This document shows, in pieces, positions 14,974-23,440 of a stretch of 46,042 nt of DNA. The notes under the pieces were generated by a model, which worked only from the letters and a program-made list of their open reading frames with translations, was not told where the DNA came from and ran no database searches. This DNA is from Solirubrobacterales bacterium (GTDB lineage Bacteria; Actinomycetota; Thermoleophilia; Solirubrobacterales; Solirubrobacteraceae), in contig DAHUYQ010000052.1 of NCBI GenBank assembly GCA_027315115.1, forward strand, positions 1-46,042. Reading direction: 5' to 3'. The number at the start of each line of letters is the position of its first letter. The stretch's first letter is position 1. The position numbers were made by a program, and so were the translations under genes.

Positions 14974-17018
14974 CGGCGGCGCCTTGCCCCGTGCGCATGC
15001 CCGGCACGCGCACGACGGCCGGACCGGGCGCGCGCCGAGACAACCCCCACCTTCTCTTTGGCGAGCGTCGCGCTGAGCACGCCGATCACCGTGCCTTCGA
15101 CGGTCAACTGCGCAGAGAGGCGCTTGTATTGAGAGACCAGGCGCCTGCCGGTCGCGTTCAGGCGCATCGAGATCACGCGCTGCCTGCCCCTGGGGACGCT
15201 CGCCTTGCGGACGAGCAGGGTCACAGGCCGCGAGCGCACGGCGCGCGAGCGCTTGGCGGGAGCCCGTGCCGTGACCGCGAACAGCCTGTTGCCGCGCAGC
15301 ATCTCGACCGCGGTCAGACGCAATTCGAGCTTGCATCCCGGATCGGCCGCCGGAGAGCAGCTCACGGGAAGCTGCAGGATGCTGCCCACGATGCGGGCCG
15401 CGCCGATCGTGGTCTCGCCGACGGCGGCGGGCACGCCTTCCGCCGGCACCGCCACGAAGGCGCTGCGCGCGCTGGCGCTGCCTGCTTCGTCGGTGGCGAT
15501 CACTTCGCACTGCAGATGCTGGCCCACGTCGGCGGAGCCGATGTGGTAGATCCGTTTCGTCGCGCCGGGGATCGGAGCGGCGTCCCGCCACCAGGCGTAG
15601 GCGAGCGTGGCGGTGCTCGGGCCGTGGATTCCGGCGTTGCAGGCGAGCCTGTCGCCGTCGGCGGGCACACCGGTGATGTACGGCTCGGGATGCACCAACG
15701 GCACGCTTGGCGCGGCCGTGGTCGTGAACGTGCCGTCGGCGCCGGCGGCACGTCCTGCCGCGCTCGAGGCGACCAGCCGGTAGTGGTAGGTCGTGGCGGG
15801 CGCCAGCCCGGAGAGGGTCGCCGACGCCGCGACTTCCGCGCTGCCGGGTCCCGGCGCGACGGCGCAGGGCGCGGTCGCTCCGTAGCCGGCGCCGGTGCCG
15901 TATTCGAAGGCGCAGCTTGTGAGCGGCACGTCCTCTGGATCGACCTTCCCGGAGATCGTCGCGCCGGTGCGCGTGACTTCTGAGGGTCCGCCGGTGGACA
16001 CGGCCGGCGCCGGCAGTCGGCCGACCGCGACGCTGCCGTCAGACTCCCCGACCGCGCAGAGCCCTTCCGCGACGCAGGAGATCGCGGTCGGAGCGCCGCC
16101 AACCGTCGAGGCGTTCCATCCGGGGAGCGCGCCGGTCGGGTTGTCGCTTGCCCAGGCTTGGCCCCCGCGTTCGATCGCGACGCACAGCCCTGTGGAGCTG
16201 CATGAGACGCCCGTCAGCGGGCTGAGGCTGAGAAGCGTCGAGCTCCAGGTGGCCGGCGGCGAGCCTGCGTCGGCGCTCGCCATCGCGTTGCCCGATTCGC
16301 CGACGGCGGCGCAGGTGGAGGCGCTTGCGCACGAGATGCCCGCGATCGGACTGCCGGACGCGAGCTCGTCCACGATCGACTTCGGTCCGGCGATCAGACG
16401 GCCGTCGGCCGCGCCGGCGACGCACAGCGATTCGCCCGCGCAGGAGACAGCGTTCAGCGCCGTGGCGCCGGCGATGTTCACCGGGCTTCCCCACGGGCCG
16501 CTCGGAGTCGCGCTCGTCAGCAGATCCCCGGCCGCGTCGACCGCGGCGCAGAAGCTGCCGCTCGGACACGAGACACCGGTGATCGGTTCTTCGTCGATCG
16601 CGGCTTTGGCAGTGGTCCACCCGCCGCCGCCCAGGCCGCCCGTGGCGAGATCCGGTTCTCCGGACCCGACCGCCACGCAAAGAGATGCGGATGCGCAGGA
16701 GACGGAGTCGAAGGAGCCGGCCGGCGCCCCGGAGCTGGGCACGACCGTGCTCCAGGGGCCCGAGCTCGGATTGCCGACCATCACGCTCCCGGATTCGTCC
16801 ACGGCGGCGCACGCGGACGCGCTGACGCACGAGATGCTCACGATGGCGCTGCCTCCGGCCGGGGCGACCGCCTGCGGCGCGGACCAAGAAAGCGTCGCCG
16901 CCGCGCGCGCGGCGCCGGGCGTCGCCGAGAACGCGATCGCCGCGAGCGCGATCGCTGCGAGCGCGATGCCCAGGCACAGCGAGAGCCCACGGAAGCCGCG
17001 GCTGATTCTCAGACCCAC
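14970..17018 (-). CDS. Secreted repeat protein: probable seven-bladed propeller, FnIII and Ig-like domains
   Basis: About 682 aa. The start is uncertain: GTG at 17018 (used) or TTG at 17030; neither has a clear ribosome binding site. A signal peptide (LSLCLGIALAAIALAAIAFS) is followed by seven copies of a motif of the type VSCxSAxxCxAVxxxG (SCVSASACAAVDESG, SCASASLCVAVG, SCPSGSFCAAVDAAG and so on). Each has a Cys pair six residues apart, matching seven propeller blades. An FnIII domain (about 345-435, TTYHYRLVASS), an Ig-like domain with WWRDAAPIPGAT and a beta C-terminal domain with a basic tail (GRRARAGHAHGARRRR) complete it. Likely cell-surface binding or adhesion. It is translationally coupled to the GH27 enzyme. 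Confidence 0.8.
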   Translation of the reverse strand: MGLRISRGFRGLSLCLGIALAAIALAAIAFSATPGAARAAATLSWSAPQAVAPAGGSAIVSISCVSASACAAVDESGSVMVGNPSSGPWSTVVPSSGAPAGSFDSVSCASASLCVAVGSGEPDLATGGLGGGGWTTAKAAIDEEPITGVSCPSGSFCAAVDAAGDLLTSATPSGPWGSPVNIAGATALNAVSCAGESLCVAGAADGRLIAGPKSIVDELASGSPIAGISCASASTCAAVGESGNAMASADAGSPPATWSSTLLSLSPLTGVSCSSTGLCVAIERGGQAWASDNPTGALPGWNASTVGGAPTAISCVAEGLCAVGESDGSVAVGRLPAPAVSTGGPSEVTRTGATISGKVDPEDVPLTSCAFEYGTGAGYGATAPCAVAPGPGSAEVAASATLSGLAPATTYHYRLVASSAAGRAAGADGTFTTTAAPSVPLVHPEPYITGVPADGDRLACNAGIHGPSTATLAYAWWRDAAPIPGATKRIYHIGSADVGQHLQCEVIATDEAGSASARSAFVAVPAEGVPAAVGETTIGAARIVGSILQLPVSCSPAADPGCKLELRLTAVEMLRGNRLFAVTARAPAKRSRAVRSRPVTLLVRKASVPRGRQRVISMRLNATGRRLVSQYKRLSAQLTVEGTVIGVLSATLAKEKVGVVSARARSGRRARAGHAHGARRRR

Positions 17019-17202
17019 AGCAGCAGGCAACTCGTCACGGACAGCGAGGTTGCGGTCATGGGCGGCATCGTGTCAGAGGTGTGGCGTCTGGCGTGCCGCT
17101 TCGAGCGGGCCGAGGCGCCCGACAGCGCAGACGCGCAACGTGGCGGGAACCATATGCCGCGCGTGCGGCGACCTTGTGAAGAGTCTGGAATCGGACAACG
17201 GC

Positions 17203-17625
17203 TCAGGGCGTGCGCGCGGCGGCAAGCGCGTCGGCGAGGATCAGCCGGTGGTCGAAGGCCAGATCCGGCAGGTCCTCCGCGGGGAACCAGCGCGCGTCGC
17301 GCGCGTCGTCGGCGCCGGCCACGGCCTCGCGCCTATCGACCCGGGCGAGGTAGACGACCGAGACCGTCCAGCCGCGAGGGTCGCGTCCCGGCGTGTCGTA
17401 CACGCCCAGGAGGTCGAGACCGGCGACCTTCAGGCCCGTCTCCTCGGCAAGCTCGCGCGGCGCGGCGCTCGCCACCTGCTCACGCTCCTCGACGAAGCCG
17501 CCGGGCAGCGCCCAACGCCCCTCGAACGGCGGGTTGCGCCGCTGGATCAGCAGCACCTCCGGCGGCTCGCCGGCGGTGAGCACGACCACGTCGACGGTGA
17601 GCATCGGCCGGGGATAGGCATCCAT
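17203..17625 (-). CDS. NUDIX hydrolase
   Basis: 140 aa. The ATG at 17625 has a TATGCT box 8 nt upstream. A complete Nudix box follows the GX5EX7REUXEEXGU rule: GFVEEREQVASAAPRELAEETGL at about residues 44-66. The N-terminus (TVDVVVLTAGEPPEVLLIQRRNPPFEGRWALPGG) is typical of ADP-ribose or nucleotide-sugar pyrophosphatases. The exact substrate cannot be read from sequence. It is an isolated gene between two secreted-protein genes, soluble and cytoplasmic. Confidence 0.9.
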   Translation of the reverse strand: MDAYPRPMLTVDVVVLTAGEPPEVLLIQRRNPPFEGRWALPGGFVEEREQVASAAPRELAEETGLKVAGLDLLGVYDTPGRDPRGWTVSVVYLARVDRREAVAGADDARDARWFPAEDLPDLAFDHRLILADALAAARTP

Positions 17626-17633
17626 GCCGCCCG

Positions 17634-17639
17634 AGCATA
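17634..17639 (-). promoter_or_regulatory. -10 box, leaderless promoter
   Basis: TATGCT on the minus strand, 8 nt before the ATG at 17625 of the NUDIX gene. Confidence 0.5.
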
Positions 17640-17760
17640 CGCGCGGCGGCCACCGAACGCTCGCCACGGACGCCGGCGCGTCGAGCACATGGGCGCGCGT
17701 CGCGCCGCCCGCCCGCGGACGTGTGCCTGCGGACGGGCGGACGAACGGACCGCGTGGCGC

Positions 17761-18543
17761 CTACGGCAGAACCGCCTCGATCTGGGAGGCGAAGTCTTTC
17801 TGGCCCTTGGTGTTCGGATGGTAGGATTCTGACAGTGGGTTGGATTGGCCGTTCAGCCATTCTTCAGACGAGCAGATCTCGTGCGACGAGAATGCGCTGC
17901 GGGGGTCGACGAATTTGAAGCCGTGCGCTTCCGCCCTGGCCTTGATCACTCCATCGAGCAGGTCGGCGGAGTGGTTGAGCTCCTTCTCGTGTTCGGAGGT
18001 GAGGAAGTTGACGTTGCAGGTCGTGCCTTCCGAGGTGAACAGGCGCGGGTAGCCGAGCACGACCACAGTCGCGTTCGCGGCTTTCGACCTGATGTCGCTG
18101 TAGGTCGTGTTGAGGCGTTCCGGCAACGTGTGTTCGATGAAGTAATCCGCTTCTTCGATCGATTCCTGACAGGTGAAGTAGTACAGCGCGCAGCTCAGCA
18201 TGACTTCGCTGAAGCCGGCGTCGTTGCCGCCGATCGTGATGGTGACGAGGCTCGTGGAGCTGCTCAGCGTCCCGAGCTGATTGCTGTCCACTTCGCTGGT
18301 GGTGGCCCCTGAGCAGGCCTTGAAGCTGAGCGTGTAGCTCTTCGCCGAGGCGATCAGCGGCGGATAGGCGTAGGGACTGCGGTCGCAGCTTCCTTCTTCT
18401 TCGTAGAAGACGCGCGAGCCCACGCCAGATGAGTATGAATCTCCAAGCGCGACGTATTGCGATGCCGCGGCGGCTCCCGCGACGGCACACAGCACGCCAA
18501 AGCACAGCACGACCAATCCGACGATTCGGCGCAGATTGCCCAT
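17761..18543 (-). CDS. Secreted SGNH/GDSL lipase or esterase
   Basis: 260 aa with a strong ribosome binding site (AAAGGGAGG) before the ATG. Signal peptide RRIVGLVVLCFGVLCAVAGAAAA. Block I is ALGDSYSSG (nucleophile Ser), block III GGNDAGF (oxyanion hole), block V SYHPN (catalytic His). Six Cys residues could form three disulphides, as in the Streptomyces lipase/esterase group. It should hydrolyse acyl esters outside the cell. Codon use is less GC-biased than the neighbours, with many AAG/GAA/TCT-type codons, suggesting transfer or relaxed bias. It is convergent with nothing; a gene-free divergent region lies upstream. Confidence 0.9.
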   Translation of the reverse strand: MGNLRRIVGLVVLCFGVLCAVAGAAAASQYVALGDSYSSGVGSRVFYEEEGSCDRSPYAYPPLIASAKSYTLSFKACSGATTSEVDSNQLGTLSSSTSLVTITIGGNDAGFSEVMLSCALYYFTCQESIEEADYFIEHTLPERLNTTYSDIRSKAANATVVVLGYPRLFTSEGTTCNVNFLTSEHEKELNHSADLLDGVIKARAEAHGFKFVDPRSAFSSHEICSSEEWLNGQSNPLSESYHPNTKGQKDFASQIEAVLP

Positions 18544-18861
18544 CGTCTGCCTCCCTTTCTATTCGTTTTGGACCCTATGCGCGCGCCGCGCCTGACGGCG
18601 CGCGAAGGCAACGTAGCGGCCGTCCTCATGCCGGTCAAAAAGGAGATACGCACACGATCCCTCGGACTTTGTGATCCTTGGCACTACGAATATCGATACC
18701 CCGACAATCGCACTACCGACGGGGAAAAGCAGCCATTCGCTCGGCCGCGAGTATCCGTGCGCGACATCCAACTCTCAGAAGCATTGTGTCTCTCACTGCA
18801 ACGTCGCGAGCGGCGGCGAGCGTTTGGTCCCGCGTGCCGGGCGGGTATGATTGCCTAGGCA
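18544..18861. other. Gene-free divergent region with lower GC
   Basis: 318 bp between the lipase and the molybdate operon. About 18630-18790 is visibly richer in A+T than the rest of the window. A 70-codon minus-strand ORF (18559-18771) with one hydrophobic stretch has no ribosome binding site and no family resemblance, so I leave it uncalled. The plus-strand promoter at 18823-18851 lies at the right edge. Confidence 0.5.
18823..18851 (+). promoter_or_regulatory. Promoter of the molybdate operon
   Basis: TTTGGT (18823-18828), a 17-nt spacer, TATGAT (18846-18851), then 10 nt to the ATG at 18862. The transcript would begin about 3-4 nt before the start codon, so it is nearly leaderless. The MOP-domain protein encoded first could bind here, but no inverted repeat is obvious. 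Confidence 0.6.
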
Positions 18862-19260
18862 ATGCCCAGGCAGAAGCCTCACGATCTATCTCTAGGCGAC
18901 GCAGCGGCCGCGCTCGGCGTGAGCGTCGACACGCTGCGCCGCTGGGACCGGGCCGGCAAGCTGCGCACGCACCGCGACGACAGCAACCGCCGTCGGGTCT
19001 CGGCGGAGGAGGTCGAGCGGCTGAGCTCCTCGCCACAGCGACACCAGACGGGTACGCGCAACTCGGCTCGCAATCGCTTCGCGGGGGTCGTGCGCTCCGT
19101 CGAGGCCGACGGCGTGATGGCGCTGGTGGAGATCGAGGCGGGCCCGTTCCTGGTGACCGCCGCGGTCACAAAGGACTCGGTGCGGGAGCTCGGCCTCGCG
19201 CCCGGAGTACAGGCGACGGCGTTCGTGAAGGCGACCTCCGTGATGGTCGAACGGACTTGA
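18862..19260 (+). CDS. HTH-MOP (molbindin) regulator or sensor
   Basis: 132 aa. Residues 8-55 form a MerR/excisionase-type helix-turn-helix (LSLGDAAAALGVSVDTLRRWDRAGKLRTHRDDSNRRRVSAEEVERL). Residues 66-132 form a single MOP/TOBE domain (ARNRFAGVVRSVEADGVMALVEIEAGPFLVTAAVTKDSVRELGLAPG, TAFVKATSVMVER), the oxyanion-binding fold of ModE and molbindins. Probably senses molybdate or tungstate and controls the operon. Unlike ModE it has a MerR-type rather than LysR-type DNA-binding domain and only one MOP unit, so an oligomer would be needed to build the metal site. Its stop overlaps the next start (TTGA). Confidence 0.88.
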   Translation: MPRQKPHDLSLGDAAAALGVSVDTLRRWDRAGKLRTHRDDSNRRRVSAEEVERLSSSPQRHQTGTRNSARNRFAGVVRSVEADGVMALVEIEAGPFLVTAAVTKDSVRELGLAPGVQATAFVKATSVMVERT

Positions 19261-20159
19261 GAGAGAGGCGGAGACCCACGATCGCCGCCGCCGCGGCGCT
19301 CGCCGCCCTCGCGCTCGCAGGCTGCGGCGGCGCGGCCGCGACCGGCGGCACGACGTCCGCCCGAGCGGCGGCCAAGGGCTCTGTGTCGGTGCTCTACGCC
19401 GGCTCGCTGGAGGACTTCATGGAAGAAGACCTCGGCCCAGCGTTCACGAAGGCCACCGGATTCGGCTTCGAAGGCTTCGGCGGCGGCTCCGAGGAACTGG
19501 TGGCGCAGGTCAAGGGCGGGGTGCGCCGTGGAGACGTGTTTCTGAGCGCCGCGCCCTCCGCGGATGGCGAGCTCCAGGGCGCGAGCAACGGCGGCTGGGT
19601 CTCGTGGTACTCGACGTTCGCCGTCTCTGCGCTCGTGCTCGGCTACAACCCGCACACCGACATCGGCAGGGAGCTCGCCAGAGGAGTCCCCTGGTATGAG
19701 GCGATCACGCGGAAGGGCGTCCTGGTCGGCAGGACCGACCCGAAGCTCGACCCGAAGGGCCGGCTCACCGTCGAAGCGATCGACGCGGCGGCCGGCAGGC
19801 TGCACGACTCCGCGCTGACCAAGGCGCTGAAAGGCTTCCCCGTGTTCCCGGAGACCGCGCTCGTCGGCCGCCTGCAGTCGGGCCAGCTTGACGCTGGCTT
19901 CTTCTACGCGGTCGAGGCGGCCGCCGCGAAGTTCCCGACCGTCTCGCTCGCCCCGGTCGAGAGGTACGCGCGGTACACGATCAGCATCCTCGAACGCCAG
20001 ACCGACTCGAGCGGCTCGGAAGCGTTCGTGCGCTACCTGCTGAGCCCGCGGCGCGCGGACTCTCTGAAGAGGAGCGGCCTGGTCGCCATCAAACCGCAGT
20101 TCCACGGCCGCACCTCCTCTGTGCCGGCCGGGCTGCGCAACGACGTCGGCGCCGGCTGA
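19257..20159 (+). CDS. modA: Molybdate/tungstate-binding lipoprotein (ModA/WtpA-like)
   Basis: 300 aa. The TTG at 19257 is the only sensible start. It overlaps the previous stop by 4 nt, follows no other in-frame start, and gives a proper lipoprotein signal (RERRRPTIAAAAALAALALAGC) with lipobox LAGC. The mature part is a type II periplasmic-binding fold: VSVLYAGSLEDFMEEDLGPAFTKATG, FGGGSEELVAQVKGG, DVFLSAAP, VLVGRTDPKLDPKGRLT and LDAGFFYAVEAAAAKFPTVSL. The VLYAGSL start and GRTDPxxDP motif resemble the WtpA/archaeal type more than E. coli ModA. It delivers oxyanion to the fused transporter encoded next. Confidence 0.88.
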   Translation: MRERRRPTIAAAAALAALALAGCGGAAATGGTTSARAAAKGSVSVLYAGSLEDFMEEDLGPAFTKATGFGFEGFGGGSEELVAQVKGGVRRGDVFLSAAPSADGELQGASNGGWVSWYSTFAVSALVLGYNPHTDIGRELARGVPWYEAITRKGVLVGRTDPKLDPKGRLTVEAIDAAAGRLHDSALTKALKGFPVFPETALVGRLQSGQLDAGFFYAVEAAAAKFPTVSLAPVERYARYTISILERQTDSSGSEAFVRYLLSPRRADSLKRSGLVAIKPQFHGRTSSVPAGLRNDVGAG

Positions 20160-20198
20160 CCGGCTCGGGCAGGCACGCGCGGTGGGCATGGTGCGCCG

Positions 20199-22055
20199 GT
20201 GAGCTCGCGAATCCCGCTGCGGGCGAGCGATCCTCTGCCGTGGCTCGGCGGACTGCTCATCCTCTATCTGCTGGCGCCGATCGTGGCGTTCGTGGTGCGG
20301 CTTGGCGGTGGCGTCTCCTCAGCGCCGGGCATGTTCTCGGCGCTGCTCACGTCGCTTCTCACCGCCACGATCACCGCCACGATCGTGGCCGTGCTCGGCA
20401 CGCCGCTTGCCTATCTGCTCGCGCGCAGCCGGGGCGCGATCTCGCGGCTGCTGCTCGCCCTGATCGCGCTGCCGCTCGCCCTGCCACCGCTGATGAGCGG
20501 GATCCTGCTGCTCGACGTGGTGGGCCCGCTCACCCTCCCCGGCGAGATATTCGGCGGCAAGCTGACCGACAGCTACATCGGCATCGTGCTGGCGCAGACG
20601 TTCGTCGCCGCGCCATTTCTGATCATCGCCGCCAGAGCCGCGTTCGCGGCCGTGGATCCGGCTCTGGAGGATGTGGCCGCCACTCTCGGCCACGGGCGCA
20701 TGGCGCGCTTCGCGAAGGTCGCCGTGCCGGCGGCGCTGCCTGGCATCGGCGCCGGGCTGATGCTGACCTGGCTGCGCGCGTTCGGCGAGTTCGGCGCCAC
20801 TCTGATCCTCGCCTACCACCCGTACTCACTGCCCGTCTTCACCTACGTACGCTTCGACGAGACGGGTCTGCCCGCGACGATGGCGCCGATCGCCGCGGCC
20901 CTCGCCGCCGCCCTGATCGCGCTGCTGGCCGCGCGGCTGCGGCTGCCGCTGCCGCTGCCGGCGAGTCCGGGGCCACGGCGCGGACGTCGCCGGGCGCGCA
21001 TGCCGGCTGCGCGACCGGCCGCCCCGCTCTCCCCGGCGCCGCTCGACTTCGCCTTCAGCAAGCGGCTCGGGAGCTTCTCGCTGCGCGTCGCCGCCGCCCC
21101 GGCCTCCCCGCGGCTGGCGCTGCTCGGCCCCTCGGGCGCAGGCAAGACGCTGACGCTGCGGCTGCTCGCAGGCCTGGTGGAGCCCGACAGCGAGTCGCAT
21201 CTGCTCGCCGGGACGGAGGCGCTGCACGCGCTCGCCCCGGAGCGACGGGAGATCGGCTACGTGCCGCAGCGGCCGGCGCTGATGCCCCGCCGCACCGTCT
21301 GGTGGCAGGTGACCCTCGGCGTGCGCGCCGACCCGGGACTGGCAGCCTGGTGGATCGAGCGCCTCGGACTGGATGGCCTGCAGGACCGCTATCCCGACGA
21401 GCTCTCCGGCGGCCAGCAGCGCCGAGTCGCGCTCGCCCGGGCGCTTGCGACCCAGCCCCGGGTGCTGCTGCTCGACGAGCCGCTCACCGGGCTCGACGCG
21501 CCGGTGCGCGACCGCCTGCGTCGCGATCTGCGCCGGCTCCAGCGCGAACGCAACCTCTGCACGGTGATCGTCACCCACGACCCCGAGGAGGCGGCGTTGC
21601 TGGCCGACGAGATCGTCGTCCTCGGCGAGGGGCACGTCCTGCAGGCCGGCACGCGCGAGTCGGTGTTCGCCGCTCCCCGCTCGCAGCATGTCGCCGGGCT
21701 GCTCGGCATAGCGAACGTCCACCAGGCCGTGAGCATCGCGCCCGGTCGCATCCGCGCCGGCAGCGTCGAGATCGCCATCGCCGATGATGAGATGCCGGCT
21801 GGAACGCCGGTCTCCTGGTGCATACGTCCAGAGCGCATAGCGCTCGACGGTGCAGGCAGCTACGAGGGCACCCTGGTCGATGACGTCGACCTTGGCAGCG
21901 CCCGGGAGCTGACGGTTGCGCTCGGGAGCGAGCTCGAGCTGGCGGTTCGGACCGCCAGCCGCGAGCCTCTGCGGCTCGGCGCCCCGGTGCGGCTGCACAT
22001 CGCCCCGCGGGACGTGTCCGTCTGGGCGGTCGACCAGGCTAAGCTGCGCCCATGA
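20199..22055 (+). CDS. modBC: Fused molybdate ABC transporter, permease plus ATPase (ModB-ModC)
   Basis: 618 aa from a GTG. Residues about 10-250 are a ModB-type permease with five to six helices and the EAA loop ending LTWLRAFGEFGATLILA. A basic linker (PRRGRRRARMPAARP) joins residues about 285-520, an ABC ATPase with Walker A LGPSGAGKTLTLR, Q-loop GYVPQRPALMPRRTVWWQV, signature LSGGQQRRVALARAL, Walker B LLLDEPLTGLDAP and switch IVTHDPEEA. The C-terminal about 95 residues are a TOBE/MOP-like regulatory domain. Molybdate permease and ATPase are usually separate genes, and one chain would give a homodimeric full importer. The last 4 nt overlap the next gene. Confidence 0.92.
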   Translation: MSSRIPLRASDPLPWLGGLLILYLLAPIVAFVVRLGGGVSSAPGMFSALLTSLLTATITATIVAVLGTPLAYLLARSRGAISRLLLALIALPLALPPLMSGILLLDVVGPLTLPGEIFGGKLTDSYIGIVLAQTFVAAPFLIIAARAAFAAVDPALEDVAATLGHGRMARFAKVAVPAALPGIGAGLMLTWLRAFGEFGATLILAYHPYSLPVFTYVRFDETGLPATMAPIAAALAAALIALLAARLRLPLPLPASPGPRRGRRRARMPAARPAAPLSPAPLDFAFSKRLGSFSLRVAAAPASPRLALLGPSGAGKTLTLRLLAGLVEPDSESHLLAGTEALHALAPERREIGYVPQRPALMPRRTVWWQVTLGVRADPGLAAWWIERLGLDGLQDRYPDELSGGQQRRVALARALATQPRVLLLDEPLTGLDAPVRDRLRRDLRRLQRERNLCTVIVTHDPEEAALLADEIVVLGEGHVLQAGTRESVFAAPRSQHVAGLLGIANVHQAVSIAPGRIRAGSVEIAIADDEMPAGTPVSWCIRPERIALDGAGSYEGTLVDDVDLGSARELTVALGSELELAVRTASREPLRLGAPVRLHIAPRDVSVWAVDQAKLRP

Positions 22056-22282
22056 CCAGGGATGAATGGATCGCCGCATTCGCCGTCGCGGCGGGGGTGC
22101 AACGACCCTCTCCCGATGAGATCCGCGAGCTGCTGGACCTCGCCGGGACCGCTGCGCACGCCTCCGAACGTACGGCGGCTCCGCTCGCGTGCTGGATCGC
22201 GGGGCGCTCGGATCTCTCGCTCGCACAGCTTCGCCAGGCCGCCGAGCAGGTCGCGTCGCAGACCGACGAGCAGCCTCGGTAG
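22052..22282 (+). CDS. DUF6457-like small protein of the molybdate operon
   Basis: 76 aa starting in an ATGA overlap with the transporter. It is a short helical protein: MTRDEWIAAFAVAAGVQRPS, DEIRELLDLAGTAAHASERTAAPLACWIAGRSDLSLAQLRQAAEQV. I recognise it as the DUF6457 type that accompanies molybdenum-cofactor genes in actinobacteria, sometimes fused to MobA-like proteins. The HASERTAAPLACW core is the conserved part. Function unknown; coupling to the importer suggests a role in cofactor or oxyanion handling. No metal motif is obvious beyond His and Cys in the core. Confidence 0.85.
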   Translation: MTRDEWIAAFAVAAGVQRPSPDEIRELLDLAGTAAHASERTAAPLACWIAGRSDLSLAQLRQAAEQVASQTDEQPR

Positions 22283-22309
22283 CGCCGGTCCCTGCCGCCC
22301 CGCCGGCGC
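22282..22309. terminator. Candidate bidirectional hairpin terminator
   Basis: GCGCCGG (22282-22288) pairs with CCGGCGC (22303-22309), a 7-bp stem with a 14-nt loop, in the 30-bp gap between the convergent molybdate operon and methyltransferase gene. There is no T tract on either side. Confidence 0.4.
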
Positions 22310-22312
22310 CGA

Positions 22313-23440
22313 TCAGGTCGCGGAGCGGCTCTCTGCCGGGGCGATCCCCTCAACGAGCATGTGCAGGCCGGCATGCCGGACCCTGCCCGGGGTGAGCCCC
22401 GCCGCCTGCATCATCTGATGAACGTGGTCGGGGCTGCGCTCCCTGCCGCCCTCGCAGGTGGCGAGCATCAGCAGGTCGGCCATCGAGCTGATCGGGCTGG
22501 GCCTGTCCGGCTCCAGGTGCTGGTCGATCGCGACAAGCCGTGCGCCCGGCGGCATCGCCGCGGCCAGGCCGCCCAGGATCTGTGCGCAGGACTGATCGCT
22601 CCAGTCGTGCAGGATCCACTTCAACACGTAGACGTCCGCCTGCGCTTCGATGCCGCCGAACAGGTTCGCCGGCTGCCGCGTGACCCGATCCAGCACCCCC
22701 TGCGCGCGCAGGAAGGACTCGGCGTCCTCCAGCACCCCCGGCGCGTCGATCAGCACGCCGCGCGCGAGCGGTCGGCGCGCCAGGATCGCCGCCAGCAGCG
22801 TCCCGATCCCGCCCCCGACGTCGCAGATCACCCCCTGCCGCGGCCAGGGATAGGCACGCGCCAGCGCCCCGACGTCGATCGTGGTCAGTTGCCGCATCGC
22901 CTCGCCGAAGCGGGCTCCCTCGTCGGGGTGCTCGGCGAAGTAGTCCCAGATCGAGTTGCCGAAGGCGAGACGATGCCCGGAGGGCTGCTCGCCGCCGCGT
23001 AGCTGCCCCTCGAGCTGACCGTAGGCGGCGAGGTTCATCGCGGAGGTCTGGTAGGCGGCCCATGCGGCGATCGAACGCGGATGATCGCCGCGCAGCGGAC
23101 CTCCCAGGCGTGCCAGGCGCACTCTCCCGCTGCCGTCCAGCTCGACCAGTCGCGCGGCATCGGCGGCGCCGAGCACTCGCAGCGTCACCTCCGCTGAGAG
23201 CCCGAGCCGGCGAGCCAGCTCGCGCGCGTCGTGCCGGCCCGTCCCGATCGCGTCCGCCAGCCCAGAGGTGACGAGCACGCCGGCCAGCCTGGCGCGCTGC
23301 ATCCCGGCAAGGTGATCCCAGAGCGCCGCCTCCGCGGGCATCATCCAATCGGCGAGCGCCTGCACGCGACGTCGCAGGCCAAGCCCGAAACGAACCGCGG
23401 CGTGCGGCACGGGGTAGGAAAGCAGCGGCACGGCCGCCAC
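22313..23440 (-). CDS. SAM-dependent O-methyltransferase (plant-type family 2)
   Basis: 375 aa from a GTG. An N-terminal helical dimerisation/winged domain (LARRLGLSAEVTLRVLGAADAARLVELDGSGRVRLARLG) is followed by a Rossmann methyltransferase domain with motif I DVGGGIGTLLAAILARRP, VLIDAPGVLEDA and the catalytic segment LKWILHDWSDQSCAQILGGLAAAMPPGARLVAID, where His of HDW is the usual base. This family methylates hydroxyl groups of phenolics, polyketides and other small molecules. No biosynthetic cluster surrounds it, so the substrate is open. It is convergent with the molybdate operon. Confidence 0.88.
   Translation of the reverse strand: MAAVPLLSYPVPHAAVRFGLGLRRRVQALADWMMPAEAALWDHLAGMQRARLAGVLVTSGLADAIGTGRHDARELARRLGLSAEVTLRVLGAADAARLVELDGSGRVRLARLGGPLRGDHPRSIAAWAAYQTSAMNLAAYGQLEGQLRGGEQPSGHRLAFGNSIWDYFAEHPDEGARFGEAMRQLTTIDVGALARAYPWPRQGVICDVGGGIGTLLAAILARRPLARGVLIDAPGVLEDAESFLRAQGVLDRVTRQPANLFGGIEAQADVYVLKWILHDWSDQSCAQILGGLAAAMPPGARLVAIDQHLEPDRPSPISSMADLLMLATCEGGRERSPDHVHQMMQAAGLTPGRVRHAGLHMLVEGIAPAESRSAT

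Noticed and set aside
18559..18771. 70-codon minus-strand ORF upstream of the lipase
   Set aside because: No ribosome binding site, no -10 box at leaderless distance and no recognisable family.
20240..21787. 515-codon plus-strand ORF inside the modBC gene
   Set aside because: Out-of-frame, Arg/Ala-rich shadow of the fused transporter.
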